A DNA stretch of 46,834 nucleotides from Akkermansiaceae bacterium UBA3385 (GCA_002358905.1 DEPT01000018.1:1-46834), one strand, 5' to 3'. Counted from the stretch's first letter, positions 16,417 to 25,950 are shown. The notes: generated from the letters alone by a model not told the origin. Numbers and translations: made by a program.

Positions 16417-17580
16417 ATGACTGGGAAAACCAACAACATGGTGCTGGGCATCATTGCATGCGCGGGAGAATTTCCCCGCATGGTGATTCAGGGCGCGCGT
16501 CGCGCGGGTGTCCGCGTAGTGGCTGCCGGCATGCGTGGCGCCGTGGGTAAAGAAATTCCCGGCATGGTGGATGCCTATAAATGTTTCCGTGTAGGTTCTC
16601 TGGACGGTCCCGCTGAATTCTTCCAGCAAGAAGGAGTGACCCATGTGATGCTCACCGGCCAGATCAAGCCGGCCTGCATCTACACCATGTGGCCGGATGC
16701 CACAGCCCGGCGGCTGCTTACCACGCTCGACCGCCGGAACGCACATACCATTTTCACAACAGTCTGCAATTTCATCCATTCCCGGAACATGGACGTACTC
16801 CCCTCCATCACCTTCATGGAGGAACATCTGCCCGGTCCCGGCCACCTGGCCGGCCCCGCCCCTACACCGGAACAAATGGATGAAGCTGCATTCGGCCTTA
16901 CCAAAGCCAGAGAAATCGCCCGTCTGGATATTGGCCAGAGCATCATCGTACATGGTCACACCGTTGTCTGCGTGGAAGCGTTCAAGGGCACCAACGAATG
17001 TCTGCACTCCGGCGGACACCGCCCGCACAGTGTCACTCTCTGCAAAGTAACCAAACCCGGACACGACATGCGCTTCGATGTTCCCTGCATTGGCACGGGA
17101 ACCATTCGCAACGCTATCAAAGCCAATGTCAGGCACATTGTATTCGAAGCTCACCGCACCATTCTGTTCCAGAGAGATGAAGTTGTGCGTCTGTGCAACG
17201 AACACGGCATCACCCTTCATTCTATGAATGTGCCCTTGCCGGAACAGGAAGGCGCAGACCCCGGCCACATTGCCACTGATGAAGCCCACGCCGCCGCCAT
17301 GGCCGCAGAGATAGAAGAGCTCGGCATCGGGCACTGCGCCGTGGTATGTGATGGGGTCGTCATTGCGGTGGACGATGCCGATGGCCCCATCAAATGCATA
17401 CGCCGCGCCGGGACCTACATGAAGCGTCTGCGCTTCGCCCGGCTGGTGAACTGGCTCTGCCGAGTACTACTGAGGCGCAACAGCACCCCGCCAGCCCCCA
17501 TGGTTCTGGTATCCACCCGGAAACTCAGCCAGGAGGAGCAAGCCGCCGCCCGCAAGGCCGGCATCATTGTCCGCGCCTGA
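16417..17580 (+). CDS. lpxI: UDP-2,3-diacylglucosamine pyrophosphatase LpxI, with C-terminal extension
   Basis: A 387-residue protein. LpxI cleaves UDP-2,3-diacylglucosamine to lipid X and UMP in lipid A synthesis and replaces LpxH in many bacteria. Matching features are GIIACAGEFPRMV at the N-terminus, MLTGQIKP near residue 78, IGQSIIVHGHTVVCVEAFKGTNE near 175, and VTKPGHDMRFDVPCIGTGTI near 205. The family is usually about 270-290 residues. This protein has roughly 100 extra C-terminal residues (from about 280) with AVVCDGVVIAVDDADGP and a basic helix (MKRLRFARLVNWLCRVLLRR) that may contact the membrane. It follows the E2 gene by 15 bases and may share its transcript. Confidence 0.88.
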   Translation: MTGKTNNMVLGIIACAGEFPRMVIQGARRAGVRVVAAGMRGAVGKEIPGMVDAYKCFRVGSLDGPAEFFQQEGVTHVMLTGQIKPACIYTMWPDATARRLLTTLDRRNAHTIFTTVCNFIHSRNMDVLPSITFMEEHLPGPGHLAGPAPTPEQMDEAAFGLTKAREIARLDIGQSIIVHGHTVVCVEAFKGTNECLHSGGHRPHSVTLCKVTKPGHDMRFDVPCIGTGTIRNAIKANVRHIVFEAHRTILFQRDEVVRLCNEHGITLHSMNVPLPEQEGADPGHIATDEAHAAAMAAEIEELGIGHCAVVCDGVVIAVDDADGPIKCIRRAGTYMKRLRFARLVNWLCRVLLRRNSTPPAPMVLVSTRKLSQEEQAAARKAGIIVRA

Positions 17581-17596
17581 ATGCAGGGATTTACCC

Positions 17597-17625
17597 TTGA
17601 AAAAACAGGCTGCATCTGCTAGCAT
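17597..17625 (+). promoter_or_regulatory. Promoter of the RHH-mnmA pair
   Basis: TTGAAA (17597-17602), 17 bases, TAGCAT (17620-17625). The predicted leader before the ATG at 17641 is about 9 bases. Confidence 0.6.
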
Positions 17626-17640
17626 AACCACCGGCTCATC

Positions 17641-17841
17641 ATGAAGACAAAAACCATATCATTCCGCTGCCCGGAGGAACTTCTCAAGGAAATAGACGGG
17701 CTCTGCGAACTTAACATTATGGATCGCAGCGCCTTTATTGTGCATGCACTGCAAAACATGATGACCGGCTTGGCAAAGAAAGGAATCAGCATTCCCCAGA
17801 CAACAGCACCCAAACCGGACGCACAGAAAGAAACCAGGTAA
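17641..17841 (+). CDS. Small ribbon-helix-helix DNA-binding protein
   Basis: A 66-residue protein. Residues 1-45 fit a ribbon-helix-helix fold: a beta strand KTISFRCPEEL, then helix LLKEIDGLCELN, a turn, and helix RSAFIVHALQNMM. Such proteins dimerise and read DNA with the strand, often as autoregulators or antitoxin-like repressors. The C-terminal 20 residues are polar and probably flexible. It has its own promoter and precedes mnmA by 9 bases, so the two are likely co-transcribed. No toxin gene is adjacent. Confidence 0.8.
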   Translation: MKTKTISFRCPEELLKEIDGLCELNIMDRSAFIVHALQNMMTGLAKKGISIPQTTAPKPDAQKETR

Positions 17842-17850
17842 CCTCTTTCC

Positions 17851-18939
17851 ATGGCTCGCATTCTCACAGCCCTGAGTGGTGGCGTAGATAGCGCCGCAGC
17901 CGCAGCCCTGCTGGTGGAGCAAGGGCACGAAGTAGTGGCCGCCTACATGAAAAACTGGGTAAATGATGAGAACATACCCGGTGAATGCCCGTGGGAACGA
18001 GATATTGAAGATGCCTTGGGCGTATGCCGGAAACTCGGTATCGAGTTCCGCGTCGTAGACCTGATTGAACAGTACCGCCAGCGCATCGTCAACTACCTGA
18101 TTGAAGGGTACCGAAACGGTTCCACCCCGAATCCGGATGTACTTTGCAACCGGGAAATGAAGTTTGGCGTTCTGCTGGATTATGCCCTGGAGCAAGGCTT
18201 CTCCGGCGTAGCAACCGGCCATTATGCCCAACGGCTTGATGTACCGGGCGAAGGCAGTTATGTACTGCGTGGAACAGACGAAAACAAGGACCAGTCCTAC
18301 TTCCTGGCACTCATGCGCCCTGAACAGGTGGCCCACGCCATTTTCCCTGTAGGTGGCATCACCAAACCCCAGGTGCGGGAAATTGCCCGCCGGTTCAACC
18401 TGCCCAACGCCGAAAAAAAGGACTCGCAGGGAATTTGCTTCATCGGCCAGGTGAAAATGAGCGACTTCCTGCGTCACTACCTGCCGGATAATCCCGGAGA
18501 TATTGTTGACCTGAACGGCCGCAAGCTGGGCAGGCACGATGGTCTGCACCTTTTCACCATGGGACAGCGCAAGGGGCATCATGTTGCATCCCCGCGCGAG
18601 GGCGTTGCCTATGTGGTTGTAGGTAAAGACCTGAAGAACAACCGTCTGATTCTGGGCTATGAAGGCCAGGAGACTCCCGGTCTTTATACCCGCCGGGCTG
18701 TGGTGGGCAGCATCACCAACACCCTGGCACCTCTGCCCGGACGGGTCATGGCACAACCCCGGTACCGGGCCGCTGCCGTACATGCCACCTGCACCCACCT
18801 GGGCAATGGTAAAGTGCAGCTCGATTTCGACACCCCGGTCAGAGCCCTGGCACTGGGGCAGGTCTGCGCTTTCTACGAGCCCGATGCCCTGCGCGGGGAA
18901 AAGCTGCTGGGCGGTGGATTCTTTGAGAGCCTGGGATAA
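17851..18939 (+). CDS. mnmA: tRNA-specific 2-thiouridylase MnmA
   Basis: A 362-residue enzyme that adds sulfur to U34 of Lys, Glu and Gln tRNAs. The PP-loop ATP site ALSGGVDSAAAAALL is at residues 6-20, and the two catalytic cysteines are present: Cys99 in NPDVLCNREMKFG and Cys196 in SQGICFIG. FTMGQRKG and the C-terminal beta-barrel region are typical, and length is standard. It lies 9 bases downstream of the ribbon-helix-helix gene. It converges with the exonuclease gene on the other strand with only 9 bases between the stops and no visible terminator. Confidence 0.96.
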   Translation: MARILTALSGGVDSAAAAALLVEQGHEVVAAYMKNWVNDENIPGECPWERDIEDALGVCRKLGIEFRVVDLIEQYRQRIVNYLIEGYRNGSTPNPDVLCNREMKFGVLLDYALEQGFSGVATGHYAQRLDVPGEGSYVLRGTDENKDQSYFLALMRPEQVAHAIFPVGGITKPQVREIARRFNLPNAEKKDSQGICFIGQVKMSDFLRHYLPDNPGDIVDLNGRKLGRHDGLHLFTMGQRKGHHVASPREGVAYVVVGKDLKNNRLILGYEGQETPGLYTRRAVVGSITNTLAPLPGRVMAQPRYRAAAVHATCTHLGNGKVQLDFDTPVRALALGQVCAFYEPDALRGEKLLGGGFFESLG

Positions 18940-18948
18940 TTTCCAGAC

Positions 18949-19515
18949 TTACAGGCTCCAATCCACTTCAATACGCTCCGGCTCTCCCTTCTTATTTTCG
19001 TAAACCACGTAGCCGTTCTCTGCGCCGAATTTGTATACCTCCATGGTCACTTTCACATCGTAGCAGCAGTAACGGGCAATATCCAGCATCTTCTGGGCAT
19101 CCCCCGTCCGTTCATACTCTGCCCACCATTTCAACGCATCGGTACCCTCTGCCGTCTTGGAATTGCCTCCCAATGTCACTTTGGCAACAGAATCCAACTT
19201 GAGCCGGTGCCCCAGGCGGGATGAAAGATAGGTGCAGATATCCAGATTATTGGTCACATCTGCCACGGTCCAGAATGTGAACGCCTGAAGTACGCCATAA
19301 TCAAAGCCTACATGATTATACCCCACTACCAGATCAGCATTGCGCAGCTCCTCGATAAGCTCCTCCATACGCTCCTCTGTATAGATGTGGTATGCATTAT
19401 CCCGGGTAGAAAACGTTACAGCAACAGAAACGCCCATCTTGGCTGTTTCATGCCAGCCACCGACCTCTGCGGCAGAGCGGCGCGTTTCCAAATCGAAGTA
19501 GACAATATTTTTCAT
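18949..19515 (-). CDS. DEDDy-type 3'-5' exonuclease-like protein
   Basis: A 188-residue RNase H-fold protein. The DEDD motifs are visible: ExoI as YFDLET (Asp8, Glu10), ExoII as GYNHVGFD (Asp72), and ExoIII as YCCYD (Tyr149, Asp153), which marks the DEDDy subclass. It is a single domain without helicase or polymerase parts, resembling exonuclease domains otherwise fused to helicases. Its substrate (DNA or RNA) is unknown. Its ATG overlaps the trmL stop (ATGA), so it is translationally coupled to trmL and is the last gene of a three-gene minus-strand operon. Confidence 0.82.
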   Translation of the reverse strand: MKNIVYFDLETRRSAAEVGGWHETAKMGVSVAVTFSTRDNAYHIYTEERMEELIEELRNADLVVGYNHVGFDYGVLQAFTFWTVADVTNNLDICTYLSSRLGHRLKLDSVAKVTLGGNSKTAEGTDALKWWAEYERTGDAQKMLDIARYCCYDVKVTMEVYKFGAENGYVVYENKKGEPERIEVDWSL

Positions 19516-19985
19516 AACTGACCTGCAGGCAAGGTGCGTCTCAGCCCTTCATAGAGCATAATGGCGATGGAGGTGGAAAGATTCAGCGAGCGAGCTCGCT
19601 CACCCGGCATAGGAATACGCAAAGCCGTTTCAGGATGAGCCGCAATCCAACGCTCGGGGAGCCCTTTGGATTCCGGCCCGAAAACAAGGTAATCGCCATC
19701 CTGCAAAGGGAGCTCCGCATCCCAGATACTATGCGTGGCTTTCGTGGAAAGATACCAGAACCGAGCGCCGGGTGCAGCAGCCTTTTCCAATTCATCCAGA
19801 GAATCCCAGAGATGCAGATCTACATACTGCCAGTAATCCAACCCTGTGCGCCGTACATGCTTTTCATCGAGACTGAATCCCAGTGGCTTAATCAAATGCA
19901 ATCTGGAATCCGTGGCTACGGCCAGGCGTCCGGCGGCTCCGGTATTGTGCGGAATTTCAGGATGAAAGAGGACAATATGAAACAT
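19512..19985 (-). CDS. trmL: tRNA (cytidine/uridine-34-2'-O)-methyltransferase TrmL
   Basis: A 157-residue SPOUT methyltransferase that methylates the wobble ribose of Leu tRNAs. Recognised by the N-terminal LFHPEIPHNTGAAGRLA, LIKPLGFSLDEKHVRRTGLDYW, the knot motif LVFGPESKGLP, and RIPMPGERARSLNLSTSIAIMLYE. Length matches the minimal SPOUT family (about 155). It sits between the sugar transferase gene (5-base gap) and the exonuclease gene (4-base overlap). Confidence 0.95.
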   Translation of the reverse strand: MFHIVLFHPEIPHNTGAAGRLAVATDSRLHLIKPLGFSLDEKHVRRTGLDYWQYVDLHLWDSLDELEKAAAPGARFWYLSTKATHSIWDAELPLQDGDYLVFGPESKGLPERWIAAHPETALRIPMPGERARSLNLSTSIAIMLYEGLRRTLPAGQL

Positions 19986-19990
19986 GGCGC

Positions 19991-21400
19991 TTACTTAGCC
20001 CCCTTACCAAACAACACCGCCGGTATCGTGCGGAAAAATAATTTCACATCCAGCCACAGGCTCCATTCGTCAATATAACGCAAATCCTTTGCCACCATAT
20101 TGTCAAAATCTCCATTATCACTGCGGTCCTCAATCTGCCAGTAGCAGGTAAGCCCCGGCTTCACACTCAAACGGCGACGATGCTCAATCTTGGGGAATGC
20201 CTCTGTCTCATATACAGGCAGAGGGCGCGGCCCCACAATACTCATATCACCGGTCAGAATATTGATAAGCTGGGGCAATTCATCAATACTGGTCTTACGG
20301 ATAAAATGGCCGAACTTGAACACGCGGGGATCATTCGTCAGCTTGAAAATGGGGCCATTCATCTCATTGCCATACTTGGCCTTGATTTCATCCAGCCGCT
20401 GCTCTGCATCTACATACATGGAGCGGAACTTCCACATGTGGAACACCCGCCCATACAATCCGGAACGTCGCTGGCGGAAAAAGACCGGTCCCTTGGGGTC
20501 ACTCAGCTTGATACCTATGGCAGCCACCAGCCACAAGGGAGACGAGCAAAGAAGTATCAGCAGGGCCACCAGCCTGTCAAAAACAGCCTTGATAAGCATG
20601 GACCAGGAAATTTCCGGAGCCGAACTCAATGCTATCATGCGGGTATCCCCTACTTCGTTCAAATCCACGCGAAGACTGGAAGACATCTTGTTACGCAACA
20701 CCAGATTCACATCAAGCCCCTGAACCTCGCATTGCTGAATCAAAGGAGCAAAATCATGATACGCAGCCAGGCCACCAAACACATAAAGAGCCGATACACT
20801 GTACTTCTCAATCATTTCCTGAGAATCCCTTTCGTTTCCGGCAGACTCATGATAACGTGCCACTACATTGAAATTCCTCCGCCACTGTGCCGGAAATGCA
20901 GCCCACCCCGCCTCAATGGCCTCTGTTGAGCCGGCCAATATAATCTGCCGGCGGTACACCGCTGTATTTCCGCAGCTCAGGCTGACCATGCGGACTAACA
21001 GGAAACGGATGAAGATGAGCAACGTGATACCTACCAGATTCGTCAGCAATATCTGGCTGTTAAAGGCGGCTGTCTCAAAAACAACTGTATAGACCCCGAT
21101 TGCGCTGAGGTAATAGGCATCAAACACCAACAACTGCCGCAACGCCGTGCTGACTCGCTGCAAACTCTGCTTGTGGTAAAAACCAATCTGCCGCAGAATA
21201 AGCGGAATAGCCATCAGCGCTGCACCTGCCAGAAACGGAGAATGAAAGAACAAGTTAAAGAACGGACCCTTATTGTGCCAGCCGAAAAACGGAGCCACCC
21301 AATTCGTGACGTAGGGCGAAAAATACGAAAAAGTCCCGGCAAGAACCAAATCCACTATGGGATATAAACTCTGACGATAAAATTTACTATTCCGAGTCAT
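19991..21400 (-). CDS. Polyprenyl-phosphate glycosylphosphotransferase (WbaP/WcaJ type)
   Basis: A 469-residue inner-membrane enzyme that starts exopolysaccharide or O-antigen units by moving a sugar-1-phosphate from a UDP-sugar to undecaprenyl phosphate. The N-terminal half has about four membrane helices and a CoA-binding-like domain (RRQIILAGSTEAIEAGW). The C-terminal sugar transferase domain starts with a membrane helix (DRLVALLILLCSSPLWLVAA) and has FFRQRRSG, MWKFRSM, IRKTSIDELPQLINIL, GDMSIVGPRP and KPGLTCYWQ. The start at 21400 is chosen because an upstream in-frame TTG is the -35 hexamer. No other polysaccharide genes are nearby, so the pathway partners are elsewhere. Confidence 0.93.
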   Translation of the reverse strand: MTRNSKFYRQSLYPIVDLVLAGTFSYFSPYVTNWVAPFFGWHNKGPFFNLFFHSPFLAGAALMAIPLILRQIGFYHKQSLQRVSTALRQLLVFDAYYLSAIGVYTVVFETAAFNSQILLTNLVGITLLIFIRFLLVRMVSLSCGNTAVYRRQIILAGSTEAIEAGWAAFPAQWRRNFNVVARYHESAGNERDSQEMIEKYSVSALYVFGGLAAYHDFAPLIQQCEVQGLDVNLVLRNKMSSSLRVDLNEVGDTRMIALSSAPEISWSMLIKAVFDRLVALLILLCSSPLWLVAAIGIKLSDPKGPVFFRQRRSGLYGRVFHMWKFRSMYVDAEQRLDEIKAKYGNEMNGPIFKLTNDPRVFKFGHFIRKTSIDELPQLINILTGDMSIVGPRPLPVYETEAFPKIEHRRRLSVKPGLTCYWQIEDRSDNGDFDNMVAKDLRYIDEWSLWLDVKLFFRTIPAVLFGKGAK

Positions 21401-21413
21401 AGTCTGCGCGAGG

Positions 21414-21442
21414 AGTTTAACATTTACCACATGGTCTAACAA
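21414..21442 (-). promoter_or_regulatory. Promoter of the glycosylphosphotransferase operon
   Basis: TTGTTA (21442-21437), 17 bases, TAAACT (21419-21414), read leftward. The ATG at 21400 is 13 bases from the -10 box, so the predicted leader is about 6 bases. Confidence 0.5.
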
Positions 21443-21481
21443 GAAAAAAAGTCAGCACACAGGAGCAAAATATCTTTTTAC

Positions 21482-21510
21482 TTGAAAGACGAATACCGTT
21501 TTTGTAGTAT
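21482..21510 (+). promoter_or_regulatory. Promoter of the beta-galactosidase gene
   Basis: TTGAAA (21482-21487), 17 bases, TAGTAT (21505-21510). The ATG at 21520 is 9 bases from the -10 box, a predicted leader of about 3 bases. Confidence 0.65.
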
Positions 21511-21519
21511 ACATTCCGT

Positions 21520-24500
21520 ATGAACTTGCTTAAAAGCATGACAGCTGTGATTGCAATGACGGGAGCCCTGGCTCTGGGGCAGAATGCGTACGAACCGCAT
21601 CCCGACTGGGAAAACCCGCAGAACCTTTCCCAAGGCCGCGAAGAAGCACGGGCATTCTATGTACCGTTTGCCAACCGCAATGAAGCACTGAAAGGGCACC
21701 GCAAGGACTCTTCACTTGTTCTTTCTCTGAACGGGAACTGGAAATTCCACTGGTCTCCCAGCCCGGACCAGCGCCCGCTGGATTTCTACAAGCCGGAGAC
21801 AGACGTGAGCCAGTGGGCAGAAATTGACGTACCCAGCAACTGGCAGATGCGCGGCTACGGCACCCCCATCTACAGCAACCAGCGCTACACCTTCGTGCGC
21901 GACTGGCCCCGCGTGATGACCAAGCCCCGCAACGCGGATGAGCAGCGTTACACTACACCTGCCACAGAACCTAATGCCGTAGGCAGCTACCGCCGCACCG
22001 TTGAATTACCGGCAGATTGGAATGGCCGCGAGATATTCATCCGCTTTGACGGCGTGGACTCCTTCTTCTACCTCTGGGTGAACGGTCACAAGGTTGGCTT
22101 CTCCAAAGACAGCCGCACAGCCGCCGTTTTTGATATCACCCGCTTCCTGAAACCTGGCAGCAACGTGATTGCTGCAGAAGTGTACCGCTACAGCGATGGC
22201 TCTTACCTGGAATGCCAGGACATGTGGCGTCTCTCCGGCATTTTCCGTGATGTGTACATGTACACAACTCCCAAGGTCCAGATTCGTGATTTCTTTGTTC
22301 ACACGGACTTTGAGGGAGCCCCCGGTCAGAAGAATTACAACAGCAGCAAGCTGAGCATCGAAGTCAACGTGGACAACCGCAGCGATACTGCAGACAAGAC
22401 CACCGTGGAAGGCGAACTCATCGATGCCACAGGCAAAACGGTAGCCACCATGAGCAGCCCAGCCCTGGAAATCGCCCCCGGCGCTGAGGTGCAGACCACC
22501 CTGGCCTCCACCATTGCCAACCCTGCCCTCTGGAGCGCTGAAAAGCCGAATCTGTACCGACTGATCATCACGCTCAAGAACGAGCAGGGCGAAATCACCG
22601 AGACCCTTTCCCGCAAGATTGGTTTCCGTGACGTGCAGCTGGTGAATGGTCGCTTCCTGGTGAACGGCATGCCCGTGAAGCTCAAGGGTGTGAACCGCCA
22701 TGAAAGCCAGCACGCCAATGGTCACACAGTAACAGAGGAGGAGTGCCTACAGGAACTCCTCATCATGAAACGCGGCAATATCAACCATATCCGCAACTCT
22801 CACTATCCGCAGGTAGACCGCTTCTACGAAATGTGCGATGAACTCGGCATTTATGTATGCGACGAAGCCAATATCGAATCCCACGGATATTATTACGGTG
22901 AGCTTTCTCTCTCCCACCCGACGGAATGGAAAGCCCAGCACGTATGGCGCAACAAGAACATGGTGGAGCAGAGCAAGAACCACCCTTGCGTGGTTATCTG
23001 GTCCTACGGCAATGAAGCAGGTCCCGGCGACAACTTTGCCGCCGTGCGCGACTGGATCAAAAGCCGCGACACATCCCGCCTGACCCAGTACGAACGTAAT
23101 AACGACCTGGCAGACCTCTGCTCCAACCAGTATCCCAGTGTCAACTGGGCCCGCAACATTGCCGGAACAAAACTTGAAAAACCCTGGTACATCTCCGAAT
23201 ACGCCCACATTCTCTGCAACTCCATGGGCAACCTGGCCGACTACTGGGAAGCTATCGACAGCAGCGATTCCATCATCGGCGGCGGTATCTGGGAATGGAT
23301 TCACCAGAGTTACGACCAAGAAGTCACTCTGCCGAACGGCACCAAGGTTACGCGCCAGGCATACGGTGGTGACCATGGTGAATACCCGCACGACGGCATC
23401 TTCTGCATCAAGGGCGTTATCTACAGCGACCGCACCGTCACCCCGCTCTACGAGGAAATCCGCAAGGTGCAGCAGAATGCGTCCTTCACGCTGGGCGCTG
23501 TCAGTGATAAGGGGCTGAATATCAGCATTCGCAACAAGCATCTCTTCACTGACCTGGCTGAGTATGACGGTACCTGGACCCTTGCAGAAGAGGGTAACAA
23601 GGTGGTGGCTCAGGGTAGCTTTGCCCCTGCCGGTGCCCCGCTTACCACGCAGGAGGTGACTCTGCCGCTTCCGGCAGATATGCTGCTTTCCCTGCGCAAG
23701 GATCGCCGCTATTACCTTACGGTCAACCTTTGCCTCAAGCAGGATACGGAATGGGCTCAGAAGGGCTATGTGATTGCTACGGAGCAGATGGCTCTGACTG
23801 AGGAGATGACCGGCTACGACGCCCGCCAGAACCTCATGCAGCTCAGCGATGCGAAGATTGACGTCCGCAATCAGAGCGGTCAGATGCTCGTCATCGGGCC
23901 GAATTTCACGCTGAGCGTGGACAAGGTGACCGGCGGTATCAAGAACTACATAGTGAACGGTCAGCAGCTGCTGGGTGAGAAGCCCACGGTGCACCTGAAC
24001 GCTTTCCGCGCCCCGGTGGCCAATGATAAGTGGGCCATGAACCAGTGGCTGAACAACGGCCTGGGCAACCTGACCCACAGCGCTACTCCGCTGCTGGTGG
24101 AGCGTCTGGAGCATGGCGTGGTGCGTATCTCCTGCGATGTGGTCAGCCAGGGTACCCGCAAGGAAAACCTCAACAGCGGTGAGTACGACAACGGTAAGTA
24201 CACGGTGAAGGACCTGGGTCCCATGACGGAAAAGGACTTCAAGTTCACCACGCAGCTGGTGTACACCATTCTGCCGAACGGCTACGTGAGCGTGCAGGCC
24301 GGTATCATTCCCAGCATGAACAAGGTGGTGCTGCCCAAGCTGGGTTACACCCTCATGCTGCCAGAGCGTTTCTCCAACGTGCGCTGGTATGGCCGCGGCC
24401 CCGGTGAAAACTACACCGACCGCAAGGCCGGTTCCCACGTGGGTATCTGGAATACCACGGTTGAGAATATGGTTGAGCGCTATCCTTTCCCCATGGAGAT

Positions 24501-25923
24501 GGGTAACCGCATGGATACCCAGTGGGTTGCTATCACCGATGAAAAGGGGGTAGGTCTTGTCATTGCTGCCGAGCCGCATGAGAATTTCAACTTCTCAGCG
24601 CTGCCCTATACCGCACGCGATATCTTTGAGGCTTCCCACCCCGAGGAAGTGAAGCGCGCCGGTGCCACTGTGGTGAGCGTGGATGCCTTCACCCTGGGTC
24701 TGGGTGGTGCCGCCTGCGGCCCGCTGCCCATGGATCGCGATATTCCGCTTTCCGGGCCTACTACCTTCGTGTTCTCCCTGCGCCCGGTGCTGCAGGGGCA
24801 GAATCCTGCCGATATCGGCCGCACCATGCTGCCGCTCACTGGTGCTGTGACCCTCTCCCGCGACAGCGTGGGTTATGTGCACGCCACCTGTGGTTCCCGC
24901 GATGCCAGAATTGTGGTGACTCTGCCCGATGGCTCCAAGGTAGACTATACCGAACCCTTCCTGCAGCGTGAGGATGGTATCGTGCGCGCCAGCGCCAGCA
25001 GCGAGGGCTGCATGAAGAGCGTAAGCGTCTTCCAAAGTCTCCCCGAGTGGAAGCCGGATAATGTGATGCGCATCACCCACTGCTCCAGCTATGCAGGTAG
25101 CAGCAACTCCCCCTGGAACCTCATCGATGGCCGCCGCGATACTTTCTGGCACTCCGAGTGGCGCGAGGAACCCGTACCGGCATATCCGCACGAGGTCATC
25201 ATCGACCTGGGCGCTCTTTCTGAGCTGCGTGGTCTGGCAATGACACCCCGCCAGGGTCGTTCCTCCTCTCGCGCCGGTCAGATTGATGTCTACTTCTCCA
25301 CCGATGGTCGCAGCTGGAGCAGCAAGCCCGACTGCGTGGTGAACATGGTGGACGAGGAAAGCGAACAGCGCACAATGCTTAAGGAGACAGTGACCACCAA
25401 ATTCATCAAGCTGGTGTTCGTGAAGCCGCTCTCCGGCAATGAACCCTACGCTGCTCTGGCAGAGGTGCAGCCCATCATCACCCGTGTGGTGGGCGAGTAC
25501 CCGCCCCATGCCTTCTTCTCCGTGGCTTATGTGAGCTCCGACCTGCCAGAAGGTGGTCCTGCACGCAACGTGCTCGATGGTAACCCGGATACTTACTGGC
25601 ACACCCTCAAGGGTGTGACCCTGGCCAGCTACCCGCACGAAATCCGCCTGGATATGGGCGGCGAGCGCCGGGTGAAGGGTGTGGTGTTCCAGAGCGCCAA
25701 GCTCAAGGAAGCCCGCGTGAAGGATTATGAGGTATATATCAGCATGGATGGTGAGAATTGGGGCTCTCCCGTTGCCCGCGGCACTATGGCCAACACGGCT
25801 GAGAAACAGGAAGCTCTCTTCTTTACGTCAGCTACTGGCAAATACCTGCGCTTCGTGGCACTTTCCTCCCACGATGGCGGCGACTCCGCTGCCGTTGCAG
25901 AGCTCAACATCATCTCCGATTAA
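21520..25923 (+). CDS. Secreted GH2 beta-galactosidase with two F5/8 type C domains
   Basis: A 1467-residue exported enzyme with an N-terminal signal peptide (MNLLKSMTAVIAMTGALALG). Domains in order are a GH2 sugar-binding jelly roll (about 60-230), an Ig-like domain (about 235-355), and a TIM barrel (about 360-650) with the acid/base Glu499 in GNEAGPG and the nucleophile Glu560 in SEYAH. A LacZ-type small-chain domain (about 775-1075) follows, then two discoidin/CBM32-like modules at about 1175-1325 and 1330-1465. LacZ itself ends after the small-chain domain, so the two binding modules are additions, probably for host glycans such as mucin. It is expected to remove beta-galactose outside or in the periplasm. 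Monocistronic, with its own promoter and terminator. Confidence 0.95.
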   Translation: MNLLKSMTAVIAMTGALALGQNAYEPHPDWENPQNLSQGREEARAFYVPFANRNEALKGHRKDSSLVLSLNGNWKFHWSPSPDQRPLDFYKPETDVSQWAEIDVPSNWQMRGYGTPIYSNQRYTFVRDWPRVMTKPRNADEQRYTTPATEPNAVGSYRRTVELPADWNGREIFIRFDGVDSFFYLWVNGHKVGFSKDSRTAAVFDITRFLKPGSNVIAAEVYRYSDGSYLECQDMWRLSGIFRDVYMYTTPKVQIRDFFVHTDFEGAPGQKNYNSSKLSIEVNVDNRSDTADKTTVEGELIDATGKTVATMSSPALEIAPGAEVQTTLASTIANPALWSAEKPNLYRLIITLKNEQGEITETLSRKIGFRDVQLVNGRFLVNGMPVKLKGVNRHESQHANGHTVTEEECLQELLIMKRGNINHIRNSHYPQVDRFYEMCDELGIYVCDEANIESHGYYYGELSLSHPTEWKAQHVWRNKNMVEQSKNHPCVVIWSYGNEAGPGDNFAAVRDWIKSRDTSRLTQYERNNDLADLCSNQYPSVNWARNIAGTKLEKPWYISEYAHILCNSMGNLADYWEAIDSSDSIIGGGIWEWIHQSYDQEVTLPNGTKVTRQAYGGDHGEYPHDGIFCIKGVIYSDRTVTPLYEEIRKVQQNASFTLGAVSDKGLNISIRNKHLFTDLAEYDGTWTLAEEGNKVVAQGSFAPAGAPLTTQEVTLPLPADMLLSLRKDRRYYLTVNLCLKQDTEWAQKGYVIATEQMALTEEMTGYDARQNLMQLSDAKIDVRNQSGQMLVIGPNFTLSVDKVTGGIKNYIVNGQQLLGEKPTVHLNAFRAPVANDKWAMNQWLNNGLGNLTHSATPLLVERLEHGVVRISCDVVSQGTRKENLNSGEYDNGKYTVKDLGPMTEKDFKFTTQLVYTILPNGYVSVQAGIIPSMNKVVLPKLGYTLMLPERFSNVRWYGRGPGENYTDRKAGSHVGIWNTTVENMVERYPFPMEMGNRMDTQWVAITDEKGVGLVIAAEPHENFNFSALPYTARDIFEASHPEEVKRAGATVVSVDAFTLGLGGAACGPLPMDRDIPLSGPTTFVFSLRPVLQGQNPADIGRTMLPLTGAVTLSRDSVGYVHATCGSRDARIVVTLPDGSKVDYTEPFLQREDGIVRASASSEGCMKSVSVFQSLPEWKPDNVMRITHCSSYAGSSNSPWNLIDGRRDTFWHSEWREEPVPAYPHEVIIDLGALSELRGLAMTPRQGRSSSRAGQIDVYFSTDGRSWSSKPDCVVNMVDEESEQRTMLKETVTTKFIKLVFVKPLSGNEPYAALAEVQPIITRVVGEYPPHAFFSVAYVSSDLPEGGPARNVLDGNPDTYWHTLKGVTLASYPHEIRLDMGGERRVKGVVFQSAKLKEARVKDYEVYISMDGENWGSPVARGTMANTAEKQEALFFTSATGKYLRFVALSSHDGGDSAAVAELNIISD

Positions 25924-25950
25924 AAGCTATCGGACTTCACCTCCTGATAA

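Noticed and set aside
17641..18939. A toxin-antitoxin module starting with the ribbon-helix-helix gene
   Set aside because: The following gene is mnmA, a tRNA-modifying enzyme, and no small toxin gene lies on either side.
22747..24579. A 610-codon open frame antisense to the beta-galactosidase
   Set aside because: Shadow of the real gene; the catalytic residues on the plus strand settle the coding strand.
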